Assembly: GCA_900637705.1 (NCBI GenBank)
Contig: LR134390.1
Coordinates: 2,914,001 to 2,978,000, forward strand
Length of the DNA: 64,000 bases
DNA from: Fusobacterium varium
GTDB lineage: Bacteria; Fusobacteriota; Fusobacteriia; Fusobacteriales; Fusobacteriaceae
Reading direction: 5' to 3'
The notes under the pieces were generated by a model. That model searched no databases and had not been told where the DNA came from. It was given only the letters and a program-made list of their open reading frames with translations. Made by a program: the position numbers and the translations under genes. The first letter of the stretch is position 1. The number at the start of each line of letters is the position of its first letter. This document shows, in pieces, positions 36,903-51,335 of this stretch.

Positions 36903-37280
36903 TCATCTTAGATATTTATCTCTAAGCTTCAATATATTTTCAGAAAGAATTATTAGAAGTATATTTGCTTTTATATTCAATAATCCTATTGCTGAACCTA
37001 ATAACATTGGCAGTCCAAAAAAATGAGCCATTATTCCAAGATATATCCCATAAACAGCATATCTTTTTGCATAACCTATAAATCCTCTTTTTCTTGAAAC
37101 ACTTTCTGAAGCAGCTATGGATTTTATATCAAGACAAAGTAAATAGAATACAAGAATAGACATCACACTACCTGAAAACATTCCCAGATAGACATATTCA
37201 CTTTTCACTAATATTCCATATATAAGAATAATGACTGCTGTCACTGCTGCTCTTTTAAAAATTCTTTTTATATCATTCAT
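36903..37280 (-). CDS. atpI: ATP synthase-associated membrane protein (AtpI-like)
   Basis: 125 residues with four membrane segments (AAVTAVIILIYGILV, LGMFSGSVMSILVFYLLCL, YAVYGIYLGIMAHFFG, IKANILLIILSE). The position directly before atpB fits subunit I, which in Na+-type synthases helps c-ring assembly. Sequence similarity to AtpI is modest by eye. Confidence 0.75.
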   Translation of the reverse strand: MNDIKRIFKRAAVTAVIILIYGILVKSEYVYLGMFSGSVMSILVFYLLCLDIKSIAASESVSRKRGFIGYAKRYAVYGIYLGIMAHFFGLPMLLGSAIGLLNIKANILLIILSENILKLRDKYLR

Positions 37281-37293
37281 TCCATCACCTTTT

Positions 37294-37503
37294 CTACTTT
37301 TTCATTATCAGCTTATATGCACTATAAAAGCCGCTCACTATACCTATTAAAAGCAGTAGAATAAATAATATCGTGCTTTTAAAAAAATATTTCTCAATCA
37401 TTTTATATATAAATACATAAAGTAGAATATTCCCAGCTATTAAAAAGCCAAGATATCCTAATAATGAGAAATTCTTAATTAATTCTTTAGTTATCCATTT
37501 CAT
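37294..37503 (-). CDS. Small membrane protein, AtpQ/AtpZ-like
   Basis: 69 residues from the ATG at 37503 (MKWITKELIKNF), with GGTGA ahead; the longer frame from 37548 starts inside the promoter. Two membrane spans (YLGFLIAGNILLYVFIY and TILFILLLLIGIVSGFYSAY). Small two-span proteins of the AtpZ/AtpQ kind often head ATP synthase operons. Its exact role is unknown. Confidence 0.75.
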   Translation of the reverse strand: MKWITKELIKNFSLLGYLGFLIAGNILLYVFIYKMIEKYFFKSTILFILLLLIGIVSGFYSAYKLIMKK

Positions 37504-37529
37504 GAATAATTCACCATCTATACTGTATA

Positions 37530-37558
37530 ATTTTATAATGTTTATCACTTTTAGTCAA
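37530..37558 (-). promoter_or_regulatory. Promoter of the ATP synthase operon
   Basis: Minus-strand -35 TTGACT (37553-37558), 17 bases, -10 TAAAAT (37530-37535), directly ahead of the first small gene. Confidence 0.65.
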
Positions 37559-37609
37559 TGTTTTATTTCTATTATGGAAATAATTTGTCATTTATTTACC
37601 ATTTTGGTA

Positions 37610-38317
37610 TTATCTTTTTATCAAATAAACATTTCGTCTGCCTGCAATCTCATCATTTTCTATAATTCTAATCAATTTAAGTCCTGATTGTCTTATTGAA
37701 TCTTCAATTTCTTTTTCTGTAAATATCATTTTACTATAGCTTTCAGTTATCTTATCAAAACTTCCCTTAGAATTCTTTACAAAATATGTAGCATCAATAT
37801 AGTCTATTCCATCTTCTATTTCATGTTCCCAGATACAAGTTAAATCTTTTCTGTTGTCAACAAAGATATCATTTGGAAACATCATTTCCATAAACTCTCT
37901 GTCTACAACATCAAAAATATATATCCCTTCATCTTTTAAAGAATTTCTTACACTTATAAAATGACTTGTAAGTTCTTCAGTAGATAAGATATGATTTACT
38001 GTATCAAAAAGAGCCACCATTATATCATATTGAAATCCTGTATTAAAATCTACCATATCTCCAAGAAATAATTTGACATCTCTATGTTTCAATTTTCTAT
38101 CTGCTACCTTGAGCATTCCTTCAGATAAATCTAAACCATGACATCTATAGTTTTTAGCCATTCTCAAAAGAAGCTCTCCTGTTCCACACCCAATGTCCAA
38201 CAAATCCTTTCCATTAGGTTTCCCCTCAGCTATAAGGCTTTCAACTACTTTTTCCCATGCTCCATAATCTGAATATTCCATAAATTTATCATAAATTTTT
38301 GAAAAATATTTATACAT
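37610..38317 (-). CDS. SAM-dependent methyltransferase (class I)
   Basis: 235 residues. Motif I LLDIGCGTGELLLRM, motif II region CHGLDLSEGMLKVAD and LFLGDMVDFN mark the Rossmann-like SAM fold. The small-molecule methyltransferase type 11/25 is the closest group, and the substrate is unknown. It follows glmM after 15 bases on the same strand. Confidence 0.88.
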   Translation of the reverse strand: MYKYFSKIYDKFMEYSDYGAWEKVVESLIAEGKPNGKDLLDIGCGTGELLLRMAKNYRCHGLDLSEGMLKVADRKLKHRDVKLFLGDMVDFNTGFQYDIMVALFDTVNHILSTEELTSHFISVRNSLKDEGIYIFDVVDREFMEMMFPNDIFVDNRKDLTCIWEHEIEDGIDYIDATYFVKNSKGSFDKITESYSKMIFTEKEIEDSIRQSGLKLIRIIENDEIAGRRNVYLIKR

Positions 38318-38332
38318 ATATATTCACCTTAT

Positions 38333-39688
38333 TTATGCCAATTCTTTTTTTACTATTTCAGCAATTTCATTAACTACTTTTTCCACCACAGACATATCTT
38401 TTCCCTCTACCATTACTCTTACTAAAGGTTCAGTTCCAGATGTTCTGACTAACACTCTTCCAAGACCTTCCATCTCTTTTTCTTTCAAAGATATAAAATC
38501 TGTTATATTTTTATTTTGATTCCAGATATTTTTCTTTTTATTATCAACTGTTACATTAATAAGTTTTTGAGGCCAGTCTTTTATGTCTTTTACCATTTCA
38601 TCAATATATTTTTTTTCATCTCTTAAAGCCTCAACTAGCTTTAATGATGTAAGTACTCCATCTCCTGTAGTTGCATGTTCTAAAAGTATAATATGTCCTG
38701 ATTGCTCCCCTCCAATAGCTGCTTCACTTGCTATCATTTTTTCAAGTACATATCTATCTCCTACGTTAGCTCTTAATAATTCTATTCCATTTTCTTTAAG
38801 GTAATTTTCAAGTCCCATATTGCTCATTACTGTTGTAACTACCTTATTCCCTTTTAAATGTCCTTTTTTCTTCATAAGAAGAGCCAGAACTGCTATTATT
38901 TTATCTCCATCAACTATATTCCCATTTCTGTCAACAGCCATAAGTCTGTCTGCATCTCCATCATATGCAAGCCCAAGATCTGCTTCATATCCTACTACTA
39001 CTTTTGCAAGTATTTCTGGGTGTGTAGAACCACATTTTACATTGATATTTCTTCCATTAGGAGCATCATTTATTACCACTACCTCTGCTCCAAGTGCTAA
39101 AAATACATCTCTTGCTATCCTGTAAGCTGAACCATTAGCTGTATCAACTATTATTTTCATTCCAGAAAAATCGCCTTTTACACATGAAAGAAGATGATCT
39201 CTATACAAGAAATATTCATCTTCAGCATATTTAAATCTTCCTACTTCATCTCCAGCTATAGCATTCTTAGTTATTTCCAGATAATCGTCCATCAATCTTT
39301 CAATTTCTGCCTCTGTTTCATCTGGAAGTTTATATCCATTTGGTCCAAATACTTTAAGTCCATTATCCTTTGCTGGATTATGAGAAGCTGATATCATTAT
39401 CCCTGCATCTGCCCCTTTAGTTTTAGTAATATGTGCTACTGCTGGAGTTGATATAACTCCTACAAAATCTATATCCACTCCCATTGAATTTAATCCTGCT
39501 GTAAGAGCTGATCTTAACATATATCCTGATCTTCTTGTATCGCTTCCCATTATAACTTTTATTTTCCCATTACCTTTTTTCTGTTTAAGGTAATATCCTA
39601 ATGCATATCCTAGTTTAAGAGCTATATCTACTGTAAGCTCTCTATTTGCTTCTCCTCTGATGCCGTCTGTTCCAAAATATTTTCTCAT
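38333..39688 (-). CDS. glmM: Phosphoglucosamine mutase
   Basis: 451 residues. MRKYFGTDGIRGEANRELT at the start, catalytic phosphoserine loop GIMISASHNPAKDNGLKVFG near residue 100, metal loop LGLAYDGDADRLMAVD, sugar-binding GGEQSGHII and phosphate-binding RTSGTEPLVRVMVEG. It makes glucosamine-1-phosphate for peptidoglycan and LPS. Overlaps the upstream Gx transporter gene by four bases. Confidence 0.97.
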   Translation of the reverse strand: MRKYFGTDGIRGEANRELTVDIALKLGYALGYYLKQKKGNGKIKVIMGSDTRRSGYMLRSALTAGLNSMGVDIDFVGVISTPAVAHITKTKGADAGIMISASHNPAKDNGLKVFGPNGYKLPDETEAEIERLMDDYLEITKNAIAGDEVGRFKYAEDEYFLYRDHLLSCVKGDFSGMKIIVDTANGSAYRIARDVFLALGAEVVVINDAPNGRNINVKCGSTHPEILAKVVVGYEADLGLAYDGDADRLMAVDRNGNIVDGDKIIAVLALLMKKKGHLKGNKVVTTVMSNMGLENYLKENGIELLRANVGDRYVLEKMIASEAAIGGEQSGHIILLEHATTGDGVLTSLKLVEALRDEKKYIDEMVKDIKDWPQKLINVTVDNKKKNIWNQNKNITDFISLKEKEMEGLGRVLVRTSGTEPLVRVMVEGKDMSVVEKVVNEIAEIVKKELA

Positions 39689-40200
39689 AATTTATTACCT
39701 CTTCTTAAATTTAATTTTTCTCCAATAAAGCCTGTTATAATTCCTGCCACTACACCTATAGCCAAAAAGCCCCATACAAACATCATTATAGATTTTGAAT
39801 ACAGGGTTATATTCCTAAAGATAAGAAAATATACAACTATAAGCTGAATCAAATTGTGAAGAAAGGCAGAAAGAGAACTGATTGCTAAAAGAGAAAGGTA
39901 TTTTCTGAATTTATAAAGTCCAACCATAAATAAAGTAGTTGCTCCTCCAGCTGATAAACTTATTATAAACCCAGGAGTGAAAAGAGTCCCTAACATAAGA
40001 GCTTGAATAAAGATTCTAAGCAATACGACTTCAATCGCAAGCTTAGAATCAAATTTTTCAAGAGCTATTAATACAGCTATATTAGATAAACCTATTTTCA
40101 TCCAAGGAAAAGGTTTTGGAATAAAATTTTCTGCCAGAGAAAGATACAATGCAAGTAAAACTAAGGCTGTTAAATATATCTCCCGTCTATTTTCCTTCAT
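39685..40200 (-). CDS. Gx transporter family membrane protein
   Basis: 171 residues with about five membrane spans, beginning KENRREIYLTALVLLALYLSLAENFIPKPFPWMKIGLSN and with GFIISLSAGGATTLF. This is the family often called heptaprenyl diphosphate synthase component I, an ECF S-component-like fold next to isoprenoid or cell-envelope genes in many Gram-negative anaerobes. The substrate is not known. Sits between purB and glmM. Confidence 0.85.
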   Translation of the reverse strand: MKENRREIYLTALVLLALYLSLAENFIPKPFPWMKIGLSNIAVLIALEKFDSKLAIEVVLLRIFIQALMLGTLFTPGFIISLSAGGATTLFMVGLYKFRKYLSLLAISSLSAFLHNLIQLIVVYFLIFRNITLYSKSIMMFVWGFLAIGVVAGIITGFIGEKLNLRRGNKL

Positions 40201-40202
40201 TA

Positions 40203-41636
40203 CTATACCCTTAATGCTGCTTTCATTCCAAGTCTATCGCTATATCTTTCTAAGATTGGGTTCACCTCTATATTTACAAATTCTTCTGTTTGTTCAGGTG
40301 CAAACCCTATAAAGTTCTTAGGAGATAAAATTTCAAGCAATCTAGCTTTATCCAAATTAAAGTATTTATCATTTAATATTCTCTCAATAAGATCGTTTTC
40401 TTTACCTTCTATTTTCACCATTTTTCCTGCTTCCATAGAATGAACTCTTATTCTTTCGTGAAGCTCTTGTCTGTCCCCACCATTTTTTACACATTCCATT
40501 ATGATATACTCTGTAGACATAAATGGAAGTTCAGCCATTATACGCTTTTCTATCATTTTTGGATAAACTACTAATCCATCAAGAACATTTTTCCATATTA
40601 TCAGTATAGCATCTATTGCAAGAAATGCCTGAGGTAGTGACAATCTTTTATTAGCTGAATCATCAAGAGTTCTTTCAAACCATTGAGTTGCTGCTGTCAT
40701 AGCTGTACTTTGCTGAAGAGCTATTACAAACTTTGCAAGAGAAGATATTCTTTCACTTCTCATAGGATTTCTTTTATAAGCCATGGCTGATGAACCAATT
40801 TGACTTTTTTCAAATGGTTCCTCAACTTCTTTCAAATGTTGTAAAAGTCTTAAATCATTTGTAAATTTATGAGCTGATTGAGCTATATTTGCAAGAAGAT
40901 TCATAATTTCTGAATCAACTTTTCTATCATAAGTCTGTCCTGTTACAAGGAATCTTTTATCAAATCCCATTTTCTCTGTTATTTTTTCATCTAGAGCTTT
41001 TACTTTAGAAAAATCATCATTAAACAATTCTTTAAAACTTGCCTGTGTTCCAGTAGTTCCTTTTACACCTCTGAATCTTAAAGTTTTCTCTCTAAATTCA
41101 AGTTCTTCTAAATCAAGAAGAAGGCTTTGAAGCCACAAAGTAGCTCTTTTCCCTACTGTAGTTAATTGAGCTGCCTGAAAATGAGTAAATCCTAATGTTG
41201 GTAAATCCTTATATTCCATTGCAAATTTTGACATTTCAGATATTACATTTACAAGTTTAGTTTTAACTATATCCAAGCCATCTTTTATCTGGATAAGATC
41301 AGTATTATCTCCTACAAATGCACTTGTAGCACCAAGGTGAATTATAGGCATAGCTTTTGGAGCCTGTGTTCCAAATGTATGTACATGCGCCATTACATCA
41401 TGTCTAAACTCAGATTCCTTTTTTGCAGCAAGTTCATAATCAATATTATAAATATTAGCTTTCATTTCTGCTATCTGCTCATCAGTTATATGCAATCCCA
41501 ACTCTTTTTCAGATTCAGCTAAAGCTATCCATAATTTTCTCCAAGTAGAGAATTTTTTATCAGGTGAAAAATTCTCAAGCATTTCCTTTGAACTATATCT
41601 TTCTGCTAAAGGGTTTGAATAAATGTTCATATTCAT
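40203..41636 (-). CDS. purB: Adenylosuccinate lyase
   Basis: 477 residues of the fumarase/aspartase superfamily. [22 protein letters not shown]-like [13 protein letters not shown] and the signature loop [18 protein letters not shown] (catalytic Ser) are present, and the C-terminus resembles the longer eukaryote-like purB branch. Acts twice in purine synthesis. Complete, with GGACGG ahead of its start. Confidence 0.96.
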   Translation of the reverse strand: MNMNIYSNPLAERYSSKEMLENFSPDKKFSTWRKLWIALAESEKELGLHITDEQIAEMKANIYNIDYELAAKKESEFRHDVMAHVHTFGTQAPKAMPIIHLGATSAFVGDNTDLIQIKDGLDIVKTKLVNVISEMSKFAMEYKDLPTLGFTHFQAAQLTTVGKRATLWLQSLLLDLEELEFREKTLRFRGVKGTTGTQASFKELFNDDFSKVKALDEKITEKMGFDKRFLVTGQTYDRKVDSEIMNLLANIAQSAHKFTNDLRLLQHLKEVEEPFEKSQIGSSAMAYKRNPMRSERISSLAKFVIALQQSTAMTAATQWFERTLDDSANKRLSLPQAFLAIDAILIIWKNVLDGLVVYPKMIEKRIMAELPFMSTEYIIMECVKNGGDRQELHERIRVHSMEAGKMVKIEGKENDLIERILNDKYFNLDKARLLEILSPKNFIGFAPEQTEEFVNIEVNPILERYSDRLGMKAALRV

Positions 41637-41715
41637 TTTTATTTACCGTCCTTTTCATATATTTATAGGTTTTTTATTGTCATTTTTGATAACATCAAAC
41701 TATTTTATTTTATGG

Positions 41716-42137
41716 TTAATTTTTAACCATTATATAAGCTGCTTCCCCTGTATCAGTATAATAGTTTTTTCTGGTAGCTATCTGCTCAAAACCACTCTTC
41801 TTGTAAAATTCTATAGCCCCTGCATTATTTTCTCTAACTTCAAGCATCACTGGCATCTGAGTAAGAGAGAAAATATATTTTATCATCTTTTCTCCTATGC
41901 CTTTTCTTCTATGCTCTTTATTTACTGCTATTTTCATTATTTCCAATACATCTACACTATCATAAAGTATTACATATCCAGCTACCTTTTCTTCAATTTT
42001 TATAATAAAAAATTTATATCTTTCTATTTTTTTCATTTCTTCCAATTGCTTTATTGAAAATGCTGTATTATGAAATATTTCTTTTCCATTTCTGCTATTT
42101 CTAAAAGATTTTTTCTATCAATTAATTCTTCTATCAA
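41716..42137 (-). CDS. rimI: Ribosomal protein bS18/uL-type N-acetyltransferase RimI, frame broken once
   Basis: The 109-residue frame (41716-42045) extends to 140 residues from a TTG at 42137, behind AGGAG, if one A is added to the A4 run at 42082-42085 (MEKEIFHNTAFSIKQLEEM). It then has the RimI-type ending ENNAGAIEFYKKSGFEQIATRKNYY and the acetyl-CoA loop KEHRRKGIGEKM. RimI acetylates the N-terminus of ribosomal S18; neighbouring essential genes support the call. Confidence 0.82.
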
Positions 42138-42146
42138 TTTTTACTC

Positions 42147-43072
42147 CTATTTTAAAAGCTTTATTCTGTTTAAAGGCCAGAATCTTATAAAAGCTTCTCC
42201 TTTTATCCTATCCTCACTTACAAATCCCCACATTCTTGAATCATAACTTCCATTAGTATTATCTCCAAGAGCTAAATAATAATCTTTCTCAGATATCAAT
42301 GCTACACTTTCACCTTTAAGTATTCTATTTACATATTTAGATTCATGTATAAGATCTAAAAGCATTCCTGTTTTTTCACCATTTACTCTAAATTCAAGAT
42401 CTGGAAGTATTTCTCCTACTGCTCCTGGATTATCTACAAGATATTTTTGTACTTCTCCAACATTAATCATATTTTCTCTAAATAATTTACTATAATCTTT
42501 TCCAGGAATTACTTCTATAGTATCTCCCTTTTTAGGTACTATCCATTTTTCATTTCCTATTTCTCCAATATTAGTATATTCCCTTGTTGTTATTTCTTCT
42601 CCATTTACATAAAGATGATTATTTTTATATTCACCACTTCTCCAGGAAGTCCCATTACTCTTTTTGTATAAAGAACTTTATTTTGAATAGGCTCTTTAAA
42701 AACTATAATCTCTTCTCTTTGAGGTTTTCTAAATTTATATATAAGCATATTCCCAAAAAGTCTATCTTTTGGCATTATTGTTGGTATCATAGAACCTGTT
42801 GGTACAAGAAAGTTTCCAAGATAAAATTTCTGTATTATAAGTACTAAAATGAGGGCCGTCCCAATTGTTTCAACTAGATTTATAGTTGTTCTTATTCCCT
42901 TGCTTAAAACTTTTCCTTTTATATTAAGTACCATGATTACCTTATCAGCAAATTTATCTCTATATATTTTTATAGTATCTGTTAAAGCTTTTTCTTTAAC
43001 AAAGATATATATAAATATCGCTGTAAGGATTACATAGAAAATACTATTTAGTATTATTTTACTTTTTTCCAT
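42147..43072 (-). CDS. lepB: Signal peptidase I, frame broken once
   Basis: Two frames (42605-43072 and 42147-42470) join into a 308-residue protein when one A is added at the A5 run 42622-42626, giving [20 protein letters not shown] across the join. N-terminal helices anchor it in the inner membrane; catalytic Ser94 is in [16 protein letters not shown] and catalytic Lys137 in [12 protein letters not shown]; the last box is [16 protein letters not shown]. It cleaves signal peptides of exported proteins, including the autotransporter and pilins. As it is indispensable, the break is taken as a sequence error. Confidence 0.93.
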
Positions 43073-43150
43073 TTACAATCACTCCAATTTCGTTTTTCCC
43101 CAATACAATCATTTTATCATAAATCTTTAAAAAAAAATACCTAAATAAAG

Positions 43151-43178
43151 AAAAAAACCAAGGATATCTCCTTGGCTT
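43151..43178 (-). terminator. Terminator of rplS
   Basis: Minus-strand CCAAGGAGATATCCTTGG followed by TTTTTTTC. Confidence 0.9.
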
Positions 43179-43184
43179 CTGTTA

Positions 43185-43535
43185 TTATTTTCTGATTTCT
43201 TTGATTCTAGCTTTTTTACCAGAAAGTCCTCTAAGGTAATAAAGTTTAGATCTTCTAACTCTACCAACTTTCAATACTTCAATCTTATCGATCATTGGAG
43301 AGTTCATAGGAATTATTCTTTCTATTCCTATTCCAGCAGTTACTTTTCTAACTGTGAAAGTTTTTGCAATTCCTCCACCGTTTACTCTGATAACTACACC
43401 TTCAAATAACTGAACTCTTTCTTTGTTTCCCTCTTTTACTTTGTAGTACACTGCAATAGTATCTCCAGCTTTAAATGAAGGGATGTCAGTTCTTAAGTAG
43501 TTTTGCTCTACTAATTGAATTAATTTTTCTTTCAT
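43185..43535 (-). CDS. rplS: Ribosomal protein bL19
   Basis: 116 residues. [22 protein letters not shown] and [16 protein letters not shown] are diagnostic for L19, at the usual length. GGAGG precedes the ATG. Its own promoter and terminator make it a single-gene unit. Confidence 0.97.
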   Translation of the reverse strand: MKEKLIQLVEQNYLRTDIPSFKAGDTIAVYYKVKEGNKERVQLFEGVVIRVNGGGIAKTFTVRKVTAGIGIERIIPMNSPMIDKIEVLKVGRVRRSKLYYLRGLSGKKARIKEIRK

Positions 43536-43603
43536 TATTTCTCCTCCTTGAGATATTCATTTAATTATTTTGATTAAAGCGGAATATCCATTTTAACTTA
43601 GAT

Positions 43604-43632
43604 AGTTTATCATATTAGCAGAATAATGTCAA
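43604..43632 (-). promoter_or_regulatory. Promoter of rplS
   Basis: Minus-strand -35 TTGACA (43627-43632), 17 bases, -10 TAAACT (43604-43609). The rest of the 43536-43839 gap is AT-rich; the plus-strand promoter of the next cluster probably lies near 43772-43800, but no clear pair is defined. Confidence 0.75.
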
Positions 43633-43839
43633 TCCAAATTCTACTTTTTTAAAAATATATTAGTGATGATTTTATTAAGAGTTTATGTTCACTCTAAATA
43701 TTTTTAATGATACAAAACAAACCTTTAAGATTAAAAAGTAACTTCAATATGTATTCTTTTTATTTTTTTCTTGTAGTTTTAGATTTTTTTTATGTTAAAA
43801 TTACTACTATCTAAAAGTTATAAAATATGGAGGTGTAGT

Positions 43840-44289
43840 ATGAAAGAATTTAAAAGCAATCCATTGGTTATTTTGAAGAATGTTTTCTTTGCTGTTTGTG
43901 GAGGATTTGTCTTAGCAATAATAGCAAATTTCTTCCTTTCTCCAACTATTTCAAAAATACTTGGGATTTTAGCTTTTCTTGGGGGAACATATGTTGCAGT
44001 AGCTCTTGACAATATAAGAATTATTATAGATGGTGATAATCTTATATTTTACCGTGGAAAAAAAGAAACTCACAGATTTATAATCAGTGAATGTTCTTTT
44101 CATTCTCTGATTCGTTCTAGTACTGGAGATAGTTCTTGTGATCTCACTATAAAAACTAATGAAAATGACTATGGTACAACAATTGACTGCAGTATGTTAG
44201 GAAGCAACCGTTATCTGCAACTGTTAGATGCTCTTGGGTTTAATGATCAAGAGCCAGTCAATATATCAACAACAAAGAAAAATAAATAA
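43840..44289 (+). CDS. STM3941-like membrane protein
   Basis: 149 residues from the ATG at 43840 (GGAGG seven bases ahead). Two membrane spans at about residues 10-30 and 38-55, then a soluble beta-rich part (NLIFYRGKKETHRFIISECSF, LQLLDALGFN) resembling PH-like STM3941 domains. First of three small membrane-protein genes. Function unknown. Confidence 0.65.
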   Translation: MKEFKSNPLVILKNVFFAVCGGFVLAIIANFFLSPTISKILGILAFLGGTYVAVALDNIRIIIDGDNLIFYRGKKETHRFIISECSFHSLIRSSTGDSSCDLTIKTNENDYGTTIDCSMLGSNRYLQLLDALGFNDQEPVNISTTKKNK

Positions 44290-44342
44290 AAAAATTTTAT
44301 TTGTTAATATTACTTTACTATCATATTTACGGAGGTGTCTTT

Positions 44343-44812
44343 ATGGAAAGCAGCTTAAGTACATTTTTAAGTGGACCTGGAAGATATATAGCTATAATTT
44401 GTATTGCATATCTTTTAATTGGTCTTCCTTTGACAATGCTGTATCTGAAAAAAAATAAAATAATGGCAAAATCTTACCTAGAGAAAAATCCAGACTCAGC
44501 TAAAATGATAATAAATACCAGATTTGCATTTGGAAATCTTTCAGATGCTTTAGTAATTATATACATTAATAATGAAGCTCCTGTTCATTTTTATAAAAAA
44601 GAAAATTAGGATATTTTCTTCAACCAGGAAAAAATATTATTGAAGCTGAAGCTTCTTGGACAAGAAAAGGACTCATGAAAACTATTACAACTACCACTGG
44701 TCCAATAAAGATAGAAGTTGAAGCAGAGGCAAAAAAAACTTATATATTAAAATATGATACAGAGGAAAATAACTTTATTTTTGAAGAATTTATAGGGGAA
44801 GAAGAAAAATAA
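44343..44812 (+). CDS. Hypothetical membrane-anchored beta-domain protein, frame broken once
   Basis: The frame ends prematurely at 44609; adding one A in the A4 run at 44602-44605 continues it as YKKEKLGYFLQPGKNIIEAEA to the TAA at 44812 (156 residues). It has one N-terminal span (YIAIICIAYLLIGLPLTMLY) and a beta-rich domain with VIIYINNEAPVHFY and GPIKIEVEAEAKKTYILKY, like small DUF2846-type lipoprotein/envelope domains, although no lipobox is present. GGAGGTG precedes the ATG. Role unknown. Confidence 0.6.
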
Positions 44813-44834
44813 TCAAAAAATTTTGGTGAGGCTT

Positions 44835-45532
44835 ATGTTAATAAATGATAAAAGAAGAATAAATAGTTATAGAATATTATGTTTTCTATTAATTTTAACT
44901 ATTGGAATAGTCTTTATCACTTTGTTTTTATTTCCATTACATTCAGGTAGAATAGGATTAATTTGGAATAAAATTGTCCTTCCTTTTGAAATGGCTTTTT
45001 TTCCTACAATATTCATTTGTTTTAAATTGTGTAATTTTTTATATCAAGAAAAAGAAAGAAGTGGGAAAATATCTTTTAGCCAAAAAATTATAACTCTATT
45101 TGGTTTTGTATGTTGCCTTCCTTGGTGTATAATGATTCTTGCTCAGGAAGAAGGACCTGTTTATGCTGTCCAGGATCTCATAAAAGGACCTGTTACAGAA
45201 ACTCTTTCTTTCAGCTCAATACATTATCAGGAAAACTCTAACCATTTATTACATACCCAACCATATTTTTATTTATGGTTGCTTAAAACTGATTCTTCTG
45301 CAAATCCTATTATGCTCAAACTAGAAAATAGAAATTCTGATATGATTGAAGAATTATGTAAAAATCTAGTTATAAGTAATATAGTATGGGATACTAAAAA
45401 ATAATGGAATCTCATAAAAAAAACGAATCTATATCTATTTATACTTCTGAATTAGATAATAAAAATATCCCCGATTTCAAAGTAACATACTATCCTAGAA
45501 GTATGATTTTAATATCTATAGAATACAATTAA
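44835..45532 (+). CDS. Hypothetical membrane protein, frame broken once
   Basis: One A added in the A6 run at 45396-45401 extends the 189-residue frame to the TAA at 45530 (232 residues), joining VWDTKK to IMESHKKNESIS. It has three to four hydrophobic segments (ILCFLLILTIGIVFITLFLF, VLPFEMAFFPTIFICF, IITLFGFVCCLPWCIMIL) and a C-terminal soluble tail. No family recognised. It closes the three-gene cluster. A GGTGAGG lies close upstream of the ATG. Confidence 0.55.
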
Positions 45533-45535
45533 ATG

Positions 45536-45583
45536 AAAAGCTGGCTAAATATATATTTATTTTTAGCCAGCTTCTTATTTATC
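45536..45583. terminator. Bidirectional hairpin terminator
   Basis: AAAGCTGGCTAAA pairs with TTTAGCCAGCTT with T-rich flanks, between the convergent membrane-protein cluster and the nitroreductase gene. Confidence 0.85.
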
Positions 45584-46139
45584 TTTTATTAAATATAATA
45601 GGTGCTTTTCTTACAGGAGGTTTTGGTTTTATTTTCATATAACCTAATGTAAGAGGACAAACTACTTGAAAATTTTCTGGTACTCCATATTTTTTCTTAA
45701 ATTCTTTCGTATTGAGCATATACTCACCAAATCCTATCCAACAGCTTCCTATACCCATTTCATAGGCTCCCAGCATTATATTTCCCGCTACAAGTGAGCA
45801 ATCATAAACATTCCAATGAGAATCTGTATTACCATATATTATCACTAAAGTTCCAGCATCATAAAAAACATTATATTTAGGATTTTCAACCCAATTTTTA
45901 TACTTTTGCAAATATGGAAACTTATCAAAATTTTCAATAAGATATTTTTTTATCTCATCAGACAATTTATTTATTTCTTCTTTGTCCTGTATAACAACAA
46001 AACCCCAAGGTTCCATCGCTGAACCTGTAGCTGCTTTTGTTCCTAATTCTAAAAGTTTATTTATTGTTTTTTCATCTATTGGTTCATCTTTATATGAACG
46101 AATACTCCTTCTTTCATTAATACAAGAGATTATACTCAC
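45579..46139 (-). CDS. Nitroreductase-family FMN protein
   Basis: 186 residues. The start CINERRSIRSYKDEPI and the segment AATGSAMEPWGFVVIQ, then IMLGAYEMGIGSCWIG, are typical of the FMN-dependent nitroreductase fold. The start is a GTG behind AAGGAGG. Reduces nitro- or quinone-type compounds with NAD(P)H; substrate unknown. Complete. Confidence 0.92.
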   Translation of the reverse strand: MSIISCINERRSIRSYKDEPIDEKTINKLLELGTKAATGSAMEPWGFVVIQDKEEINKLSDEIKKYLIENFDKFPYLQKYKNWVENPKYNVFYDAGTLVIIYGNTDSHWNVYDCSLVAGNIMLGAYEMGIGSCWIGFGEYMLNTKEFKKKYGVPENFQVVCPLTLGYMKIKPKPPVRKAPIIFNKR

Positions 46140-46272
46140 TATTTTTCCTCCTTCATTGATATTTTTTATATTATATCATATTAAGAAATCAGTGATTTAG
46201 CTTACATGTACTCTATAAAGTCTTTAAATTTTATTTTTACTTCAGAAGAAAAAAATCCAAAAAATAAAAAAA

Positions 46273-46348
46273 TGGCGCTTCCTAATGGACTCGAACCATT
46301 GACACTGCGGTTAACAGCCGCATGCTCTACCGACTGAGCTAAGGAAGC
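46273..46348 (-). tRNA. tRNA-Asn (anticodon GTT)
   Basis: Minus-strand cloverleaf: acceptor GCTTCCT/AGGAAGC, D arm TAGCTCAGTCGGTAGAGC, anticodon arm GCGGCTGTTAACCGC with GTT, T arm GGTTCGAGTCC, discriminator G and encoded CCA. It closes the rRNA operon. Confidence 0.97.
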
Positions 46349-46358
46349 ACTCATTTGA

Positions 46359-46476
46359 GCTTGGCAAGTTCCTATCCTCCCGGGAGGCTTCCCTCCAAGT
46401 ACTTTCAGCGTTTACGGGCTTAACTTCTGGGTTCGGAATGGGACCAGGTGTACCCCCGCAGCTATTCTTACCAAGC
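46359..46476 (-). rRNA. 5S ribosomal RNA
   Basis: Minus-strand 118 bases that begin and end with the pairing stem GCTTGG...CCAAGC and contain CCCATTCCGAACCC and GAAGTTAAGCCC. Ends are estimated from the stem. Confidence 0.95.
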
Positions 46477-46545
46477 TGTGTCTTTTTCTTTTCCAATAGA
46501 CACTTGAAACTATATAGTAGCTTACGCCTTCGCGCTTTTCAATCT

Positions 46546-49457
<2,912 letters not shown>

Positions 49458-49625
49458 TATTTTGTTTTTGTTTAATTTGATTGACAGCTAACTCTGTTTA
49501 TATAAACAAGAGTTAAAATTGTATTATCTACTATATAGTTTCCAATGTCCATTTGATAAGTTATCCAGCGCTAATACGCTGCAAGAACATTATCAATAGA
49601 ATAGAGAAAGAGAAATGATCTCCTT

Positions 49626-51136
<1,511 letters not shown>

Positions 51137-51272
51137 TCTATTTACTCAGTTTTTTCAACTGATTGTTTACACCTATTTATTGTTTGTTGATTTTTTCATC
51201 TCTCTCTATTCTGTTGTTAATGTCCTTTTTATTACTTTTCTTTTCTGTCCCCTTTTCTCGTGGACAAGAATT

Positions 51273-51301
51273 ATAATACCATAATTTTTAGATTTCGTCA
51301 A
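51273..51301 (-). promoter_or_regulatory. Promoter of the rRNA operon
   Basis: Minus-strand -35 TTGACG (51296-51301), 17 bases, -10 TATTAT (51273-51278). A leader of about 130 bases follows before the 16S start. Confidence 0.65.
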
Positions 51302-51335
51302 TACATTTTTCATTTTTTTTAAAAAAATTTTTAAG

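Noticed and set aside
41623-42057. 144-codon plus-strand frame opposite rimI
   Set aside because: Phe/Tyr/Ile-rich translation typical of the reverse of AT-rich coding DNA, with no RBS; rimI on the other strand is a clear family member.
49458-49625. Spacer tRNA between 16S and 23S
   Set aside because: No cloverleaf is present on either strand; the spacer is plain AT-rich DNA.
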